From Pseudomonas extremorientalis (GTDB lineage Bacteria > Pseudomonadota > Gammaproteobacteria > Pseudomonadales > Pseudomonadaceae): a DNA stretch of 64,000 bases. The notes beneath the pieces were generated by a model. The model ran no database searches, was not told the DNA's origin, and saw nothing but the letters and a program-made list of their open reading frames with translations. A program made the position numbers and the translations under genes. Location of the stretch: contig NZ_MDGK01000062.1 of NCBI RefSeq assembly GCF_001870465.1, positions 1 through 64,000 on the forward strand. The letters run 5' to 3'. Within the stretch, counting starts at the first letter, position 1; every line of letters begins with the position of its first letter. Shown here piece after piece: positions 1 through 8,259 of this stretch.

Positions 1-62
1 GTGGCCTAGGACACCGCCCTTTCACGGCGGTAACAGGGGTTCGAGTCCCCTAGGGGACGCCA
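1..62 (+). tRNA. tRNA-Glu (TTC), 5' end cut by window edge
   Basis: The window opens inside the D arm of a tRNA. The anticodon arm shows CCGCCCTTTCACGGCGG with anticodon TTC. It is followed by the T arm AGGGGTTCGAGTCCCCT, the acceptor strand and an encoded CCA ending at 62. About 14 bases of the acceptor and D arm lie outside the window. It sits 3 bases before tRNA-Gly, so both come from one tRNA transcript. Confidence 0.93.
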
Positions 63-65
63 TTT

Positions 66-141
<76 letters not shown>

Positions 142-149
142 TATTCGAC

Positions 150-184
150 AAAAACGCCGATCAGCAATGATCGGCGTTTTTGTT
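150..184. terminator. bidirectional intrinsic terminator
   Basis: An 11-bp stem (AACGCCGATCA / TGATCGGCGTT) with a GCAA tetraloop is flanked by A-rich and T-rich tracts, so it can end the tRNA operon on the plus strand and the LuxR-type gene (231-1022) on the minus strand. Its core is nearly identical to the terminator at 2579-2607. Confidence 0.9.
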
Positions 185-230
185 TGTGCGTGATTTGTGC
201 AGAGCCGCCGCAGGCCCGCTGCGGCAGCGT

Positions 231-1022
231 TCAATGCGCCGTCTGGGCCTCCTGCGCCGGCATGAAAAAACGCGCAAACAACTCGGACTGAGACTTGATG
301 TTCAGTTTGTTGTAGAGGTTGCGACGGTGAACTTTGATGGTCTCTGCCGACAGGTTCAGCTTGCCGGCGATTTCTTTGTTGGAAAAACCGCTCAACAGCA
401 ACTTGAGCACATCTTTTTCGCGCGCAGTGATTTGTGTGCCCAGTTGCACGATGGCCTCTGACCAGGGTGGCGGTTCGTCCTGGCTTTTTTCCGCATCAGT
501 CTCAAAGCACATGCGTTGATGCATCAACGCCATCACCCATGGCTTGATAATGTCCAGGGTCGCGATCTGCTGTGGGCTGTATCGCGCGTTGCTGCCGAAT
601 GAAATGCACAGCGTTCTGTCGGCGTCGAGTTGTACGTTGTACTGCACCTCATCCACGCTGATGTACTGGGCGAAATACTGGTGGTAATACTCGGTGGTCA
701 GGAAGTGCTCCGGCGCAATGTCGGACAGATGAAAAAAGCCGCTCTGCGGGTTTTCGCGGTTGGCAATGTAGAACGGGTCGAGCAGGTACAGCCCTTTTAC
801 GTAGCGCTGGGTCAACGCGTCCACTTCGTCCGCATCGGCGACCTCAGTCACGCTGACCACCCGTACCTGGTGGTCGCTGAAGATCAGCACGACCCAGTTG
901 TCGATCTGGACGTATTCCTTTAGCACGCGAACCAGTGAGCTCCAGAACGCCGGTCGGTTCAGTTGCATGATCAGCGTCCCGGCCGACCGATGCCAGGCCA
1001 GGTTGTGAAGGTCGAGCGACAT
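231..1022 (-). CDS. LuxR-family transcriptional regulator (orphan)
   Basis: Protein of 263 residues. The C-terminal 65 residues are a clear LuxR/GerE helix-turn-helix: ITAREKDVLKLLLSGFSNKE, then IAGKLNLSAETIKVHRRNLY and the closing NKLNIKSQSELFARF. The N-terminal ~180 residues look like an effector or PAS-type domain but carry no phospho-acceptor receiver motif, and no luxI gene is present. The ATG at 1022 follows AAAGGGG at 6-base spacing. It is divergent from the PotF-like binding protein (start 1162), which is the obvious candidate target. I infer control of amine or polyamine use; the ligand is unknown. Confidence 0.85.
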   Translation of the reverse strand: MSLDLHNLAWHRSAGTLIMQLNRPAFWSSLVRVLKEYVQIDNWVVLIFSDHQVRVVSVTEVADADEVDALTQRYVKGLYLLDPFYIANRENPQSGFFHLSDIAPEHFLTTEYYHQYFAQYISVDEVQYNVQLDADRTLCISFGSNARYSPQQIATLDIIKPWVMALMHQRMCFETDAEKSQDEPPPWSEAIVQLGTQITAREKDVLKLLLSGFSNKEIAGKLNLSAETIKVHRRNLYNKLNIKSQSELFARFFMPAQEAQTAH

Positions 1023-1161
1023 GTACTACCCCTTTAGGGTTAGGCATTCATGGGGCTGGGCTAAGTACTTCTAGGTATTTACTAATCGGACGTGCCGAGT
1101 ATATTCACCCCTCAGCGGATGAAGGCCATGATGGCCTGTCGTTTTTGACAAGGATAGCGAT

Positions 1162-2265
1162 ATGAGTCAACCCCGTTTGCGCGCCATGTTCATGGCGGCG
1201 CTGGTCTGTATGGGCGCGAGCGCGCCGGTCTCGGCGGCCGAACCCCGGGTCAACCTCTACAACTGGTTCGGGCTGATCGCCCCGGAAACACCCAAGGAAT
1301 TCGAGCAGAAAACCGGCACCCGGATGCACATGGATGCCTTCGACAGTGCCGAGATCATGCAGAGCAAGGTCATGGCCGGGCGTACCGGGTATGACGTGGT
1401 CGTCGCCACGTCGAATGTCTTGCCCAGCCTGATCAAGGCCGGCGTACTGGCGCCGCTGGACCGCTCTCAACTGAGCAACTTCTCGCATATCGATCCGGAG
1501 ATGCTGGCGCTGCTCTCCGCCAATGACCCGGGTAACCGCTACGCCGTGCCCTACCTGTGGGGCACCACCGGCATTGGTTACGACGTGGATAAGGTCAAGG
1601 CCGCCCTGGGCGAGAATGCCCCGGTGGACAGCTGGGACCTGATCTTCAAGGAAGAGAACATCAGCAAGCTCAAGTCGTGTGGCGTGGCGATGCTCGATTC
1701 CCCGAGTGAAATCATTTCGATCGCCTTGCATTATCTCGGGCTGCCCAGCAACAGCCAGAACCCTGAGGATTACCAGAAAGCCCAGGCGCTGCTGCTGAAG
1801 ATCCGCCCTTACGTCCTTTACTTTGATTCATCCAGAACGGATGCCGACTTTGCCGATGGCAACATCTGTGTGGTGGTGGGCTGGGCGAGCGGGGCGCTGA
1901 CGGCACAGGCCATCAATGAAAAAAACAACACCGGGCGCAAGATTGCCTACAGCCTGCCGCGCGAGGGCGGGTTGGTGTGGTCGGAAAACTTCGTGCTGCT
2001 CAAGGATGCGCCGCATGCCAGGCAGGGTCTGGCGTTTATCAACTACATGCTTGAGCCGCAAGTGATTGCCAAGAGTTCCAACCACACGCTGTACCCCAAC
2101 GCCAACAAGGACGCTACCGAGTTGGTCGAACAGAAGCTGCGCGACAACCCCTGGATTTATCCGTCCAAAGAGACCATTGCCACACTGGTTCCCCTTGAAC
2201 CGCTGCCCTTGAAGTTGGAGCGAATCCGCACGCGTGTGTGGACCAAAGTGAAGAGCGGCACGTGA
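1162..2265 (+). CDS. PotF-like polyamine ABC transporter substrate-binding protein (orphan)
   Basis: Protein of 367 residues, the length usual for PotF (about 370). A Sec signal peptide of about 26 residues ends at SAPVSAAEP. The mature start RVNLYNWFGLIAPETPKEFE and the stretches YDVVVATSNVLPSLIKAG and YAVPYLWGTTGIGYD are characteristic of periplasmic putrescine/spermidine-binding proteins. The ATG has an AAGGA site 7 bases upstream. No permease or ATPase gene is adjacent, so it either serves a transporter encoded elsewhere or acts as a sensor. The neighbouring divergent LuxR-type regulator suggests induction by its ligand, which is inference. Confidence 0.88.
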   Translation: MSQPRLRAMFMAALVCMGASAPVSAAEPRVNLYNWFGLIAPETPKEFEQKTGTRMHMDAFDSAEIMQSKVMAGRTGYDVVVATSNVLPSLIKAGVLAPLDRSQLSNFSHIDPEMLALLSANDPGNRYAVPYLWGTTGIGYDVDKVKAALGENAPVDSWDLIFKEENISKLKSCGVAMLDSPSEIISIALHYLGLPSNSQNPEDYQKAQALLLKIRPYVLYFDSSRTDADFADGNICVVVGWASGALTAQAINEKNNTGRKIAYSLPREGGLVWSENFVLLKDAPHARQGLAFINYMLEPQVIAKSSNHTLYPNANKDATELVEQKLRDNPWIYPSKETIATLVPLEPLPLKLERIRTRVWTKVKSGT

Positions 2266-2324
2266 CCGGCTGAATGACCAGGCATGCCGGGCGGTTGCAG
2301 GCGTGCCGTTGAAGGAGATCAATC

Positions 2325-2576
2325 ATGGGCCAAGCGGAATATCAGCGCGACGTGAAGTCGGACGATGACGAGGCGTACACGCAAATCGAAGAACAGATCG
2401 GCCACTGTACGCCCGAACAAGCCTGGGCCATGTATTACGTCTCGACCGGCATGGTGCGTGAGTACATTACACGGGCGGTGATGGAGCATATTGGCCGGGG
2501 CAACCGGGCGCTGCTGCTGGAGTTCCCGGAATTGGCCCGGGCCGAAGAGAAATCCCGCTTCCTGCTGCCGCTCTAA
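2325..2576 (+). CDS. small uncharacterised protein (83 aa)
   Basis: An 83-residue acidic protein with no signal peptide or membrane segment. A very good ribosome site (AAGGAG, 7 bases before the ATG) and the 59-bp gap from the PotF-like gene make it a likely operon partner. It starts with a charged stretch (KSDDDEAYTQIEEQIG) and continues as predicted helices (YITRAVMEHIGRGNRALLLE). I recognise no family. A strong terminator follows directly. Confidence 0.72.
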   Translation: MGQAEYQRDVKSDDDEAYTQIEEQIGHCTPEQAWAMYYVSTGMVREYITRAVMEHIGRGNRALLLEFPELARAEEKSRFLLPL

Positions 2577-2578
2577 CC

Positions 2579-2607
2579 CCATGCCGATCAGCGATGATCG
2601 GCATTTT
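2579..2607. terminator. intrinsic terminator shared by convergent genes
   Basis: Hairpin ATGCCGATCA / TGATCGGCAT with loop GCGA and a T5 tract on the plus strand. It ends the 1162-2576 operon. The TGA stop of the convergent MocR-type gene (2588-2590) lies inside the left arm, so the hairpin is partly coding on the other strand. Confidence 0.85.
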
Positions 2608-4093
2608 TGTGCGCGCGCGGGTTTGCCGCTTTGGCCAGGCGCACCGTGGCCTCACGAATTTCCGCCTGATTGAGTGAGGCAAAGCCCAGGCGCAACGCAT
2701 TTTCCGGCCGGTCCATCGGCGAAAATTGCCGACCACTGCGTACGACCAGCCCATGCTCCAATGCGGTGGCCACCATCTGATCGACGTTTATCCGATCTTC
2801 AAAACGCACCCACAGCGCCAGCCCGCCTTCGGGTTCGCGCACCATGATCCGATCACCGAATGCCGCATGTAGACAGCCCTGCAAGGTTTCGCGGCGGGCG
2901 CGGTATTCCTTGGATACCCGACGCAGGTGTTTCTTCAATTCACCCGCGTTGATCAGGTCCGCGAGCATCTTCTGCGCCACCGCGTCGGCATCGCCCAGCA
3001 TCAACGCAGCGTTGCCGTGCAGGGCTTCAATGACGGGTGTGGGAGCCACCACATAGCTGCAGCGAAACGTCGAGCCGAGCGCCTTGGACAGCGAGCCGAC
3101 ATAGAGCACATGGCGCTGTGAGCGGTCGCTGGCCAGCGGCAGGTAAGGTCGTCCGTTGAAGTGATATTCGTGGTCGTAATCTTCTTCGATGATGCAGAAG
3201 TCATGCAGCGCCGCCAATGCCAGCAACTGTTGCCGCCGCGCTGCGTGCAGGCTCACGGTGGTGGGGAATTGGTGGTGTGGTGTCAGATAGATCATCCGCA
3301 CCTTGTGCTCGCGACACAGGTGATCGATCTGGTCGGTGCGGCAGCCTTCGTCGTCGACGTCCACCGTGACCAGTTGCGCGCCCAGCTTGCGGAAAATCTC
3401 CCAGGCCGGCGGGTAGCTCAGGCGTTCCACCAGCACCACGTCGCCAGGCTTGAGCAGCAGGCTGGCGCTCAGGTACAGCGACATCTGGGTGCCTTGGGTC
3501 AGGCAGATATTCTCGGCGCTGACCGTCAACCCGCGGTTGTTGCGCAGCATTTCGGCCAGGGCGCAGCGCAACTCATAGCCGGTGCCCTCACTGCCATAGC
3601 GCACCGTATTAGAGGCGAAGCTGTTGCGCAGGGCATTGCGGTAGTGGCGGTGCAGCACGGCTTGGGGCAGCAGGCGGTGGTCACTGGTGCCGTTGTCGAA
3701 AAACAGTGCGCCATGCCGGTGCTGCAGTGCCTTCGCCTGGGCGTTCTGGGTGAAGTACGGCGCGTTCGCGTGGGCCAGGATGGGCGGTGCGAAGGACGGT
3801 TGCGCGCGATTCGGCACTAGCTTGGGCGCCAATTGCGCATTGACGAAGGTCCCGCGTCGCGGCTCGCTGACCAGCCAGCCTTTGGTCATGGCTTCTTCGT
3901 AGGCCAGGATCACGGTCTTGCGGTTGACGTCGAGCAATTGCGCCATTTCCCGCGTGCCCGGCAGCAAGGTGCCGGGCGGCAAGCGGCCCTCGACGATTGC
4001 CGTCACCAGGCCTTCGGCGATCTTGCGGTAGGACGCCTGGCTGGCGCTCTCGTCCAGCTTGAGCAGCGGCCGCCATTTACGCATCTGGACCAT
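2588..4093 (-). CDS. MocR/PdxR-type regulator (GntR winged helix + aminotransferase-like domain)
   Basis: Protein of 501 residues, typical of MocR proteins. The N-terminal winged helix (residues ~15-85) has the GntR pattern GTLLPGTREMAQLLDVNRKT followed by VILAYEEAMTKGWL. The rest is a fold-type I aminotransferase domain. It includes IIEEDYDHEY, which precedes the PLP site, and VGSLSKALGSTF, which holds the likely PLP lysine. It is divergent from the ferredoxin-reductase/M24 fusion 77 bp away, which is its probable target. The ATG at 4093 is chosen because a GGA sits 8 bases upstream; an in-frame ATG at 4084 is possible. Confidence 0.9.
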   Translation of the reverse strand: MVQMRKWRPLLKLDESASQASYRKIAEGLVTAIVEGRLPPGTLLPGTREMAQLLDVNRKTVILAYEEAMTKGWLVSEPRRGTFVNAQLAPKLVPNRAQPSFAPPILAHANAPYFTQNAQAKALQHRHGALFFDNGTSDHRLLPQAVLHRHYRNALRNSFASNTVRYGSEGTGYELRCALAEMLRNNRGLTVSAENICLTQGTQMSLYLSASLLLKPGDVVLVERLSYPPAWEIFRKLGAQLVTVDVDDEGCRTDQIDHLCREHKVRMIYLTPHHQFPTTVSLHAARRQQLLALAALHDFCIIEEDYDHEYHFNGRPYLPLASDRSQRHVLYVGSLSKALGSTFRCSYVVAPTPVIEALHGNAALMLGDADAVAQKMLADLINAGELKKHLRRVSKEYRARRETLQGCLHAAFGDRIMVREPEGGLALWVRFEDRINVDQMVATALEHGLVVRSGRQFSPMDRPENALRLGFASLNQAEIREATVRLAKAANPRAHKNADHR

Positions 4094-4102
4094 CTGAAGT
4101 AT

Positions 4103-4123
4103 CCAAAACTGGAGGTTTTAATG
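4103..4123. promoter_or_regulatory. candidate operator in the MocR/fusion intergenic region
   Basis: An inverted repeat AAAAC-TGGAG-GTTTT (4105-4119) is embedded in CCAAAACTGGAGGTTTTAATGG in the only 77 bp between the divergent MocR-type regulator and the fusion gene. MocR regulators usually bind such intergenic repeats. The assignment is by position only. Confidence 0.35.
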
Positions 4124-4170
4124 GGCCTAGTCTAGCGCAACAATCAAGCCTCACTCACCCCGAGGTTGTT

Positions 4171-5832
4171 ATGAATACACGTCATGTCATCGAACTGTCC
4201 CCCTCGGGGAAAACCTTTGAGGCCGGTGATGAGCTGTTGCTCGATGCGATGCTCGCCAGTGGCCTGTCCGTGCCGTTTTCCTGTCGGCGCGGTGCCTGTG
4301 GATCGTGCAAGGTGGTGGTCGCAGAAGGGCAGTACCGGGCCAGGCAGTTGGCGCCGAACGCCCCCGCGCCGTGCTATCCGTTGGCGGCGAATGAAATGTT
4401 GTTGTGCCAGAGCCACGCCTGCGGCGACATGCGCCTGGAAATTCCCGGCTGGTCCCTGGACACTCCCGCGCTGAGTGTCGAGGCGCAAGTGCTGAGCAAG
4501 TGCGCATTGAGCCCTGACATCATTGAGCTGGTGCTGATGCCGGACCTGCCATTGGCGGTGCGTGCCGGCCAGTACCTCAAGTTCCGTCTGGTCGACGGTG
4601 ACTCGCGGTGTTTCTCGATCGCCAACCTGCCGGCCGAAGATGACGGGCGCCTGGTCTTTCAGATTCGCCAGGTGCGCGGCGGGCTGTTTTCCGAGGCTGT
4701 TCTGGGCGACCTGGAGGCCGGCGACGTGCTGCAACTGGAGGGGCCTTTTGGTGCCTGCACCTGGCAGGACGTGGATGACAGCCCCGTGGTCCTGTTCGCC
4801 ACGGGCACCGGCTATGCCGGCATCAAACCAATCCTGTTGAGCGCCTTGAAGCGCAATGTCGAGGTGACGTTGTACTGGGGCGGCGCGCAGCCGGCAGACT
4901 TCTATGACCGCGTGTTCCTGGACCAGTCCGTCATCGATCACCCGCGTTTTCACTGGCACCCGGTGCTGGCTTCGCAGGGGCGCGTGCAGGACGTTGCGCT
5001 GGGTCATGGGCATCACTGGCAAGTCGCCCAGGTGTACGCGTGCGGCAACGGCGCAATGATCCGCCAGGTCCGCGAGCAGTGCCTCGACGCGGGCTTGCCG
5101 GCTCACCGGTTTGTCGCCGAAGCCTTTGTGCCCAGTGGTGGCGCAGGCACGCAAGCGCCTACACCTGCGTTCGACCCGATCTGGGAAAAAATCGGCCCCC
5201 GTTATTCGTTTGACGGCATGCTGGCGGCCCGTGACCAATCCATCCGCGCCCTGGCGGCCATTGCCAGCCGACTGCGGGTCGGCATGACCACCGGCGAAGC
5301 CCTCGACATGGCCGCCGAACAACTGCAGGCCATGGGCGCATCGCACACCTGGCACCCGACCTATATTCGCTTTGGCGCCGACACGGTCCGCCCACCCCGC
5401 GAAGGGATCGACCGCCAGCGCAGGCTGCGCGCCAGCGATATCGTCGTGGTTGATCTGGGCCCGGTGTGGGACGGCTACGAGGGCGACTATGGCGACACCT
5501 TCGTCTTCGGTGACGCGCCGCTGCACCTGGGGTGCACGACTGCGCTGCACGAAGTGTTCGATGAAACCCGTGACGCCTGGTTACGTGGCCTCACCGGCCG
5601 CGAACTGTATGACTTCGCCGAGCAGAGCGCCGTGGCAAAAGGCTGGAGGCTGGCGCGCAACCTCGCAGGGCATCGCCTGGCGGACTTCCCCCACGCGCTG
5701 TTCGAGAACAAGGAACTGGCGGATCTGGATATCCCGCCGAGTGAAATGGCCTGGGTGTTGGAAATCCAGCTGTGCCATCCGACCGAGCCGATCGGTGGGT
5801 TCTTTGAGGATATCCTGATGCTTGATGCCTGA
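4171..5832 (+). CDS. fusion: [2Fe-2S] ferredoxin - FAD/NAD(P) reductase - M24 metallopeptidase-like protein
   Basis: Protein of 553 residues with three parts. Residues 1-90 are a plant-type ferredoxin with cluster cysteines C38, C43, C46 and C79. Residues ~98-320 are a ferredoxin reductase with the FAD motif RCFS (146-149) and the nucleotide-binding loop TGTGYAG (211-217). Residues ~335-553 are a creatinase/aminopeptidase (M24) fold keeping all five expected metal ligands: D428, D439, H501, E531, E546. Electron-transfer reductases of this type (BenC, AscD) normally stop at about 330 residues, so the M24 half is additional. Reaction and partner are unknown. It is alone in its transcription unit, divergent from a MocR-type regulator. 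Both halves look intact and in one frame, arguing against a sequencing artefact. Confidence 0.85.
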   Translation: MNTRHVIELSPSGKTFEAGDELLLDAMLASGLSVPFSCRRGACGSCKVVVAEGQYRARQLAPNAPAPCYPLAANEMLLCQSHACGDMRLEIPGWSLDTPALSVEAQVLSKCALSPDIIELVLMPDLPLAVRAGQYLKFRLVDGDSRCFSIANLPAEDDGRLVFQIRQVRGGLFSEAVLGDLEAGDVLQLEGPFGACTWQDVDDSPVVLFATGTGYAGIKPILLSALKRNVEVTLYWGGAQPADFYDRVFLDQSVIDHPRFHWHPVLASQGRVQDVALGHGHHWQVAQVYACGNGAMIRQVREQCLDAGLPAHRFVAEAFVPSGGAGTQAPTPAFDPIWEKIGPRYSFDGMLAARDQSIRALAAIASRLRVGMTTGEALDMAAEQLQAMGASHTWHPTYIRFGADTVRPPREGIDRQRRLRASDIVVVDLGPVWDGYEGDYGDTFVFGDAPLHLGCTTALHEVFDETRDAWLRGLTGRELYDFAEQSAVAKGWRLARNLAGHRLADFPHALFENKELADLDIPPSEMAWVLEIQLCHPTEPIGGFFEDILMLDA

Positions 5833-5972
5833 AGGCATGTGTGCGATGGAGCGTTTCTCCCGGTCTTTTCCTGGAGAACGGAGTCTTCTCAAGCAGGGCT
5901 ACCCGCAACCCTTTTTACGCGCAGGTGATTACCGTCGCGCATCCCGCCGGGCCGGCGCCTACGACAACCCCG

Positions 5973-8141
5973 TCAAAGTGATTCATCGTGACGCCGCCAC
6001 GGCGCCCCGTTCTGGCGTTTAAGCATGGCTTGCGGGCTCATGTACAGCTCCACCTGTTGCAGTATTTCCACGTGGCGAAGCTTGAAGTTGCTCGTGGGGG
6101 TGCTGATCGAGCCGTGCTCGAACAGCCTGTAGAAATGGACATCGCCCTTCAGCCGAAAGTTGGCTTCTTGCTGCGCTGCTTCGAAGTCATCATCCGGTAA
6201 TTGCACCAGGAAAAACGACAGCAAAGGCCAGCGTTTCCATCGTTCCTTGTCTGATCCGGCGCCGACCGCCTGGTACGCGCGCCGCATCCCGAGCACACGC
6301 TGATGGTACTGCTCGGTGCTGGTGTGTCCGGTCATTGTCAGCGACAACTGGCTGGTCAATGCGGCTTGCGTGTAATCGCTGTATTCATAGGCTTCGTACT
6401 GGATCAAGGGGCGGCCTTCGACCTCAACCCATGTAGGTCCATGACGGCCATCCCAGCCCGGACTACCCGGCGATCCGATTTCGCTGTCCGTCAGCGGGAT
6501 GGTCGTGGCCGAAACACTGCGCGGTTCGAATGTGCGGGTCGAATCCGGCGCTACACCAGGCCAGTAGGAACCCAGCGCAGCACAGATACGTGCATCCTCG
6601 GTAAACGGGCTGGCCAATTGATAGCCGCACAGCACATTGGTAAACGGCGCATCCACCAAACCTCGGCCAACTTCCCAGCCAGGACCGAATACACCGCTGG
6701 CAAAATCCGGTAGCCAGGATTGTCGCTGGGCATGCGCCACCTGGGGGGTTGCACGGGATGTTGTGAAGGACTGGGGATGGGAGACGATTGCGGTGACTCC
6801 GCGATCTTCCAGGGCAAAATAATTCCCCTCAAGGGACTGATTGATATAGAAGCGCACGTCGGAGAGCGGATTGATCCGCGTATGCCACACCTCCGGGCAG
6901 GGCGGCGTCGGGCAGGGGAATACCTCGGGGTCACTGGACCACTCCTTGAGCTCCCGTTGTCCGCACAGTGGGAAAAAGTCCGGGGCACCGATGATGGAAT
7001 AGGCGGCGATGCTTTCCAGCGTCAACTGCGGGCAATGCGCGCGTACCCAACCCTCCGCCATTGAGTCCTGATAGTGCAGGGCGCGATAGCCGCCAGCCTT
7101 GACCATCGCGTCGACATTCTCCAGATCATTCAGGTCTTCGATCGAACCGTCATCGCGTACACGGTGCCGCCCGTGGATCAGGCCACCCGAGTCCGGCGGC
7201 ATCATGAACGACAGTGGCTGTCCTTTGTAGTAAGCCGCTTCGACCAGGGTCTGCTTGGCATCAGGCACCAGCAACCCCGGCGCGAATGCTTCGGTATCTG
7301 CCCAATGGCTTAGCCCTTGGGTAATCACGAACGGCGCGTTGAGAATGTCAGGCTCTTGCCAGCCGGTACCACGAAAGCGCCTGTGGATCTGTCCGATCTT
7401 TTCATTGATCTGATGGTTTTCCAACTGCACCCTCAGGTCGAATCCCGCGAGGCATTCATCGCCATCAAACAGCTTGTGCAACGGTACCCAAAATGCCAGC
7501 TCCTGATCGCCAGGCTGGGCGTTCATCGGACCGAAACGCTCTGGCTGGCCAGCGCATTTTGCGGCAATAAAAGCGCCATAGCGCGCCGGAATAACGCGCA
7601 TTCGATTGGGCTGGCCCTCAACGAATGGCAAGAACCCTCGCCGTATCGGATCGTAAAGCGCGTCGGCTGTTCCAACCCTTGCGACGCCCGCACGTGAAAA
7701 ACACAAGTCCGCGTGGCAACGGTGCACGGTTTCAGGTTGTGGCCTGTATTCATAGGCGAACACGGCGATTGCCAGTTTTTGATCACCGAACGCCTCTAGG
7801 CTTGGTGGAGCGGCGCCGTAAACATAATTGAGCACCTGTTCGATTTCTGCAGCCGTCGGGAAAACTGTCAGTGCTTCGCCGCTGGCTCCGGTGCTTACAT
7901 TCGGCGACGCGAATGCATGAAACAGCAGGCTATCAGCCGGTCGTCCAGGAGCAATGCCGTGCATTGCGCTGATGGAAAAATCTTCGAAGCCTGCCAGCGT
8001 GCGATTGATATGCAACGGTTTGGCGAGTTCTTCACGCAACGTATTTGAGGTGAGATCCAGACCATGCTGCAGCAAGAGGTCGCGCCACCCGAAGGGCGCC
8101 AGACGGGCACACGCGCGTTCGACAGCATTGAGCAAAGACAC
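5973..8141 (-). CDS. large uncharacterised protein (about 722 aa)
   Basis: I do not recognise this protein. It appears soluble, with no signal peptide or membrane segment, and is rich in W, Y, H and C. Distinctive stretches are HADLCFSRAGVARVG, FGPGWEVGRGLVDAPFTNVL and ICAALGSYWPGVAPDSTR. The GTG at 8141 is preceded at 6 bases by GGGGGA, whereas the longer reading from an ATG at 8186 lacks a ribosome site; the GTG is preferred. It stands alone between the fusion gene and the M20 peptidase, both of which face other partners. Base composition looks slightly less GC-rich than its neighbours (by eye), compatible with transfer. Confidence 0.7.
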   Translation of the reverse strand: MSLLNAVERACARLAPFGWRDLLLQHGLDLTSNTLREELAKPLHINRTLAGFEDFSISAMHGIAPGRPADSLLFHAFASPNVSTGASGEALTVFPTAAEIEQVLNYVYGAAPPSLEAFGDQKLAIAVFAYEYRPQPETVHRCHADLCFSRAGVARVGTADALYDPIRRGFLPFVEGQPNRMRVIPARYGAFIAAKCAGQPERFGPMNAQPGDQELAFWVPLHKLFDGDECLAGFDLRVQLENHQINEKIGQIHRRFRGTGWQEPDILNAPFVITQGLSHWADTEAFAPGLLVPDAKQTLVEAAYYKGQPLSFMMPPDSGGLIHGRHRVRDDGSIEDLNDLENVDAMVKAGGYRALHYQDSMAEGWVRAHCPQLTLESIAAYSIIGAPDFFPLCGQRELKEWSSDPEVFPCPTPPCPEVWHTRINPLSDVRFYINQSLEGNYFALEDRGVTAIVSHPQSFTTSRATPQVAHAQRQSWLPDFASGVFGPGWEVGRGLVDAPFTNVLCGYQLASPFTEDARICAALGSYWPGVAPDSTRTFEPRSVSATTIPLTDSEIGSPGSPGWDGRHGPTWVEVEGRPLIQYEAYEYSDYTQAALTSQLSLTMTGHTSTEQYHQRVLGMRRAYQAVGAGSDKERWKRWPLLSFFLVQLPDDDFEAAQQEANFRLKGDVHFYRLFEHGSISTPTSNFKLRHVEILQQVELYMSPQAMLKRQNGAPWRRHDESL

Positions 8142-8221
8142 TGCGATTCCCCCGATAGAGTCAGAGGGCAGGGTACGCAAGAACATTCGGCGCGGTAACT
8201 GACCGAACGGCTAGGTCCGCG

Positions 8222-8251
8222 TAAAAAAGGACCCGCCAGGCTGGCGGGTCC
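8222..8251 (-). terminator. intrinsic terminator of the M20 peptidase gene
   Basis: On the minus strand, a 9-bp stem GGACCCGCC / GGCGGGTCC with a 5-base loop is followed by a T6 run. It starts 8 bases after the stop of the M20 gene. Confidence 0.9.
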
Positions 8252-8259
8252 GGTGAGGC

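Noticed and set aside
5822-6022. 66-codon plus-strand frame between the fusion gene and the unknown large gene
   Set aside because: It overlaps both neighbours, has no good ribosome site and no recognisable content.
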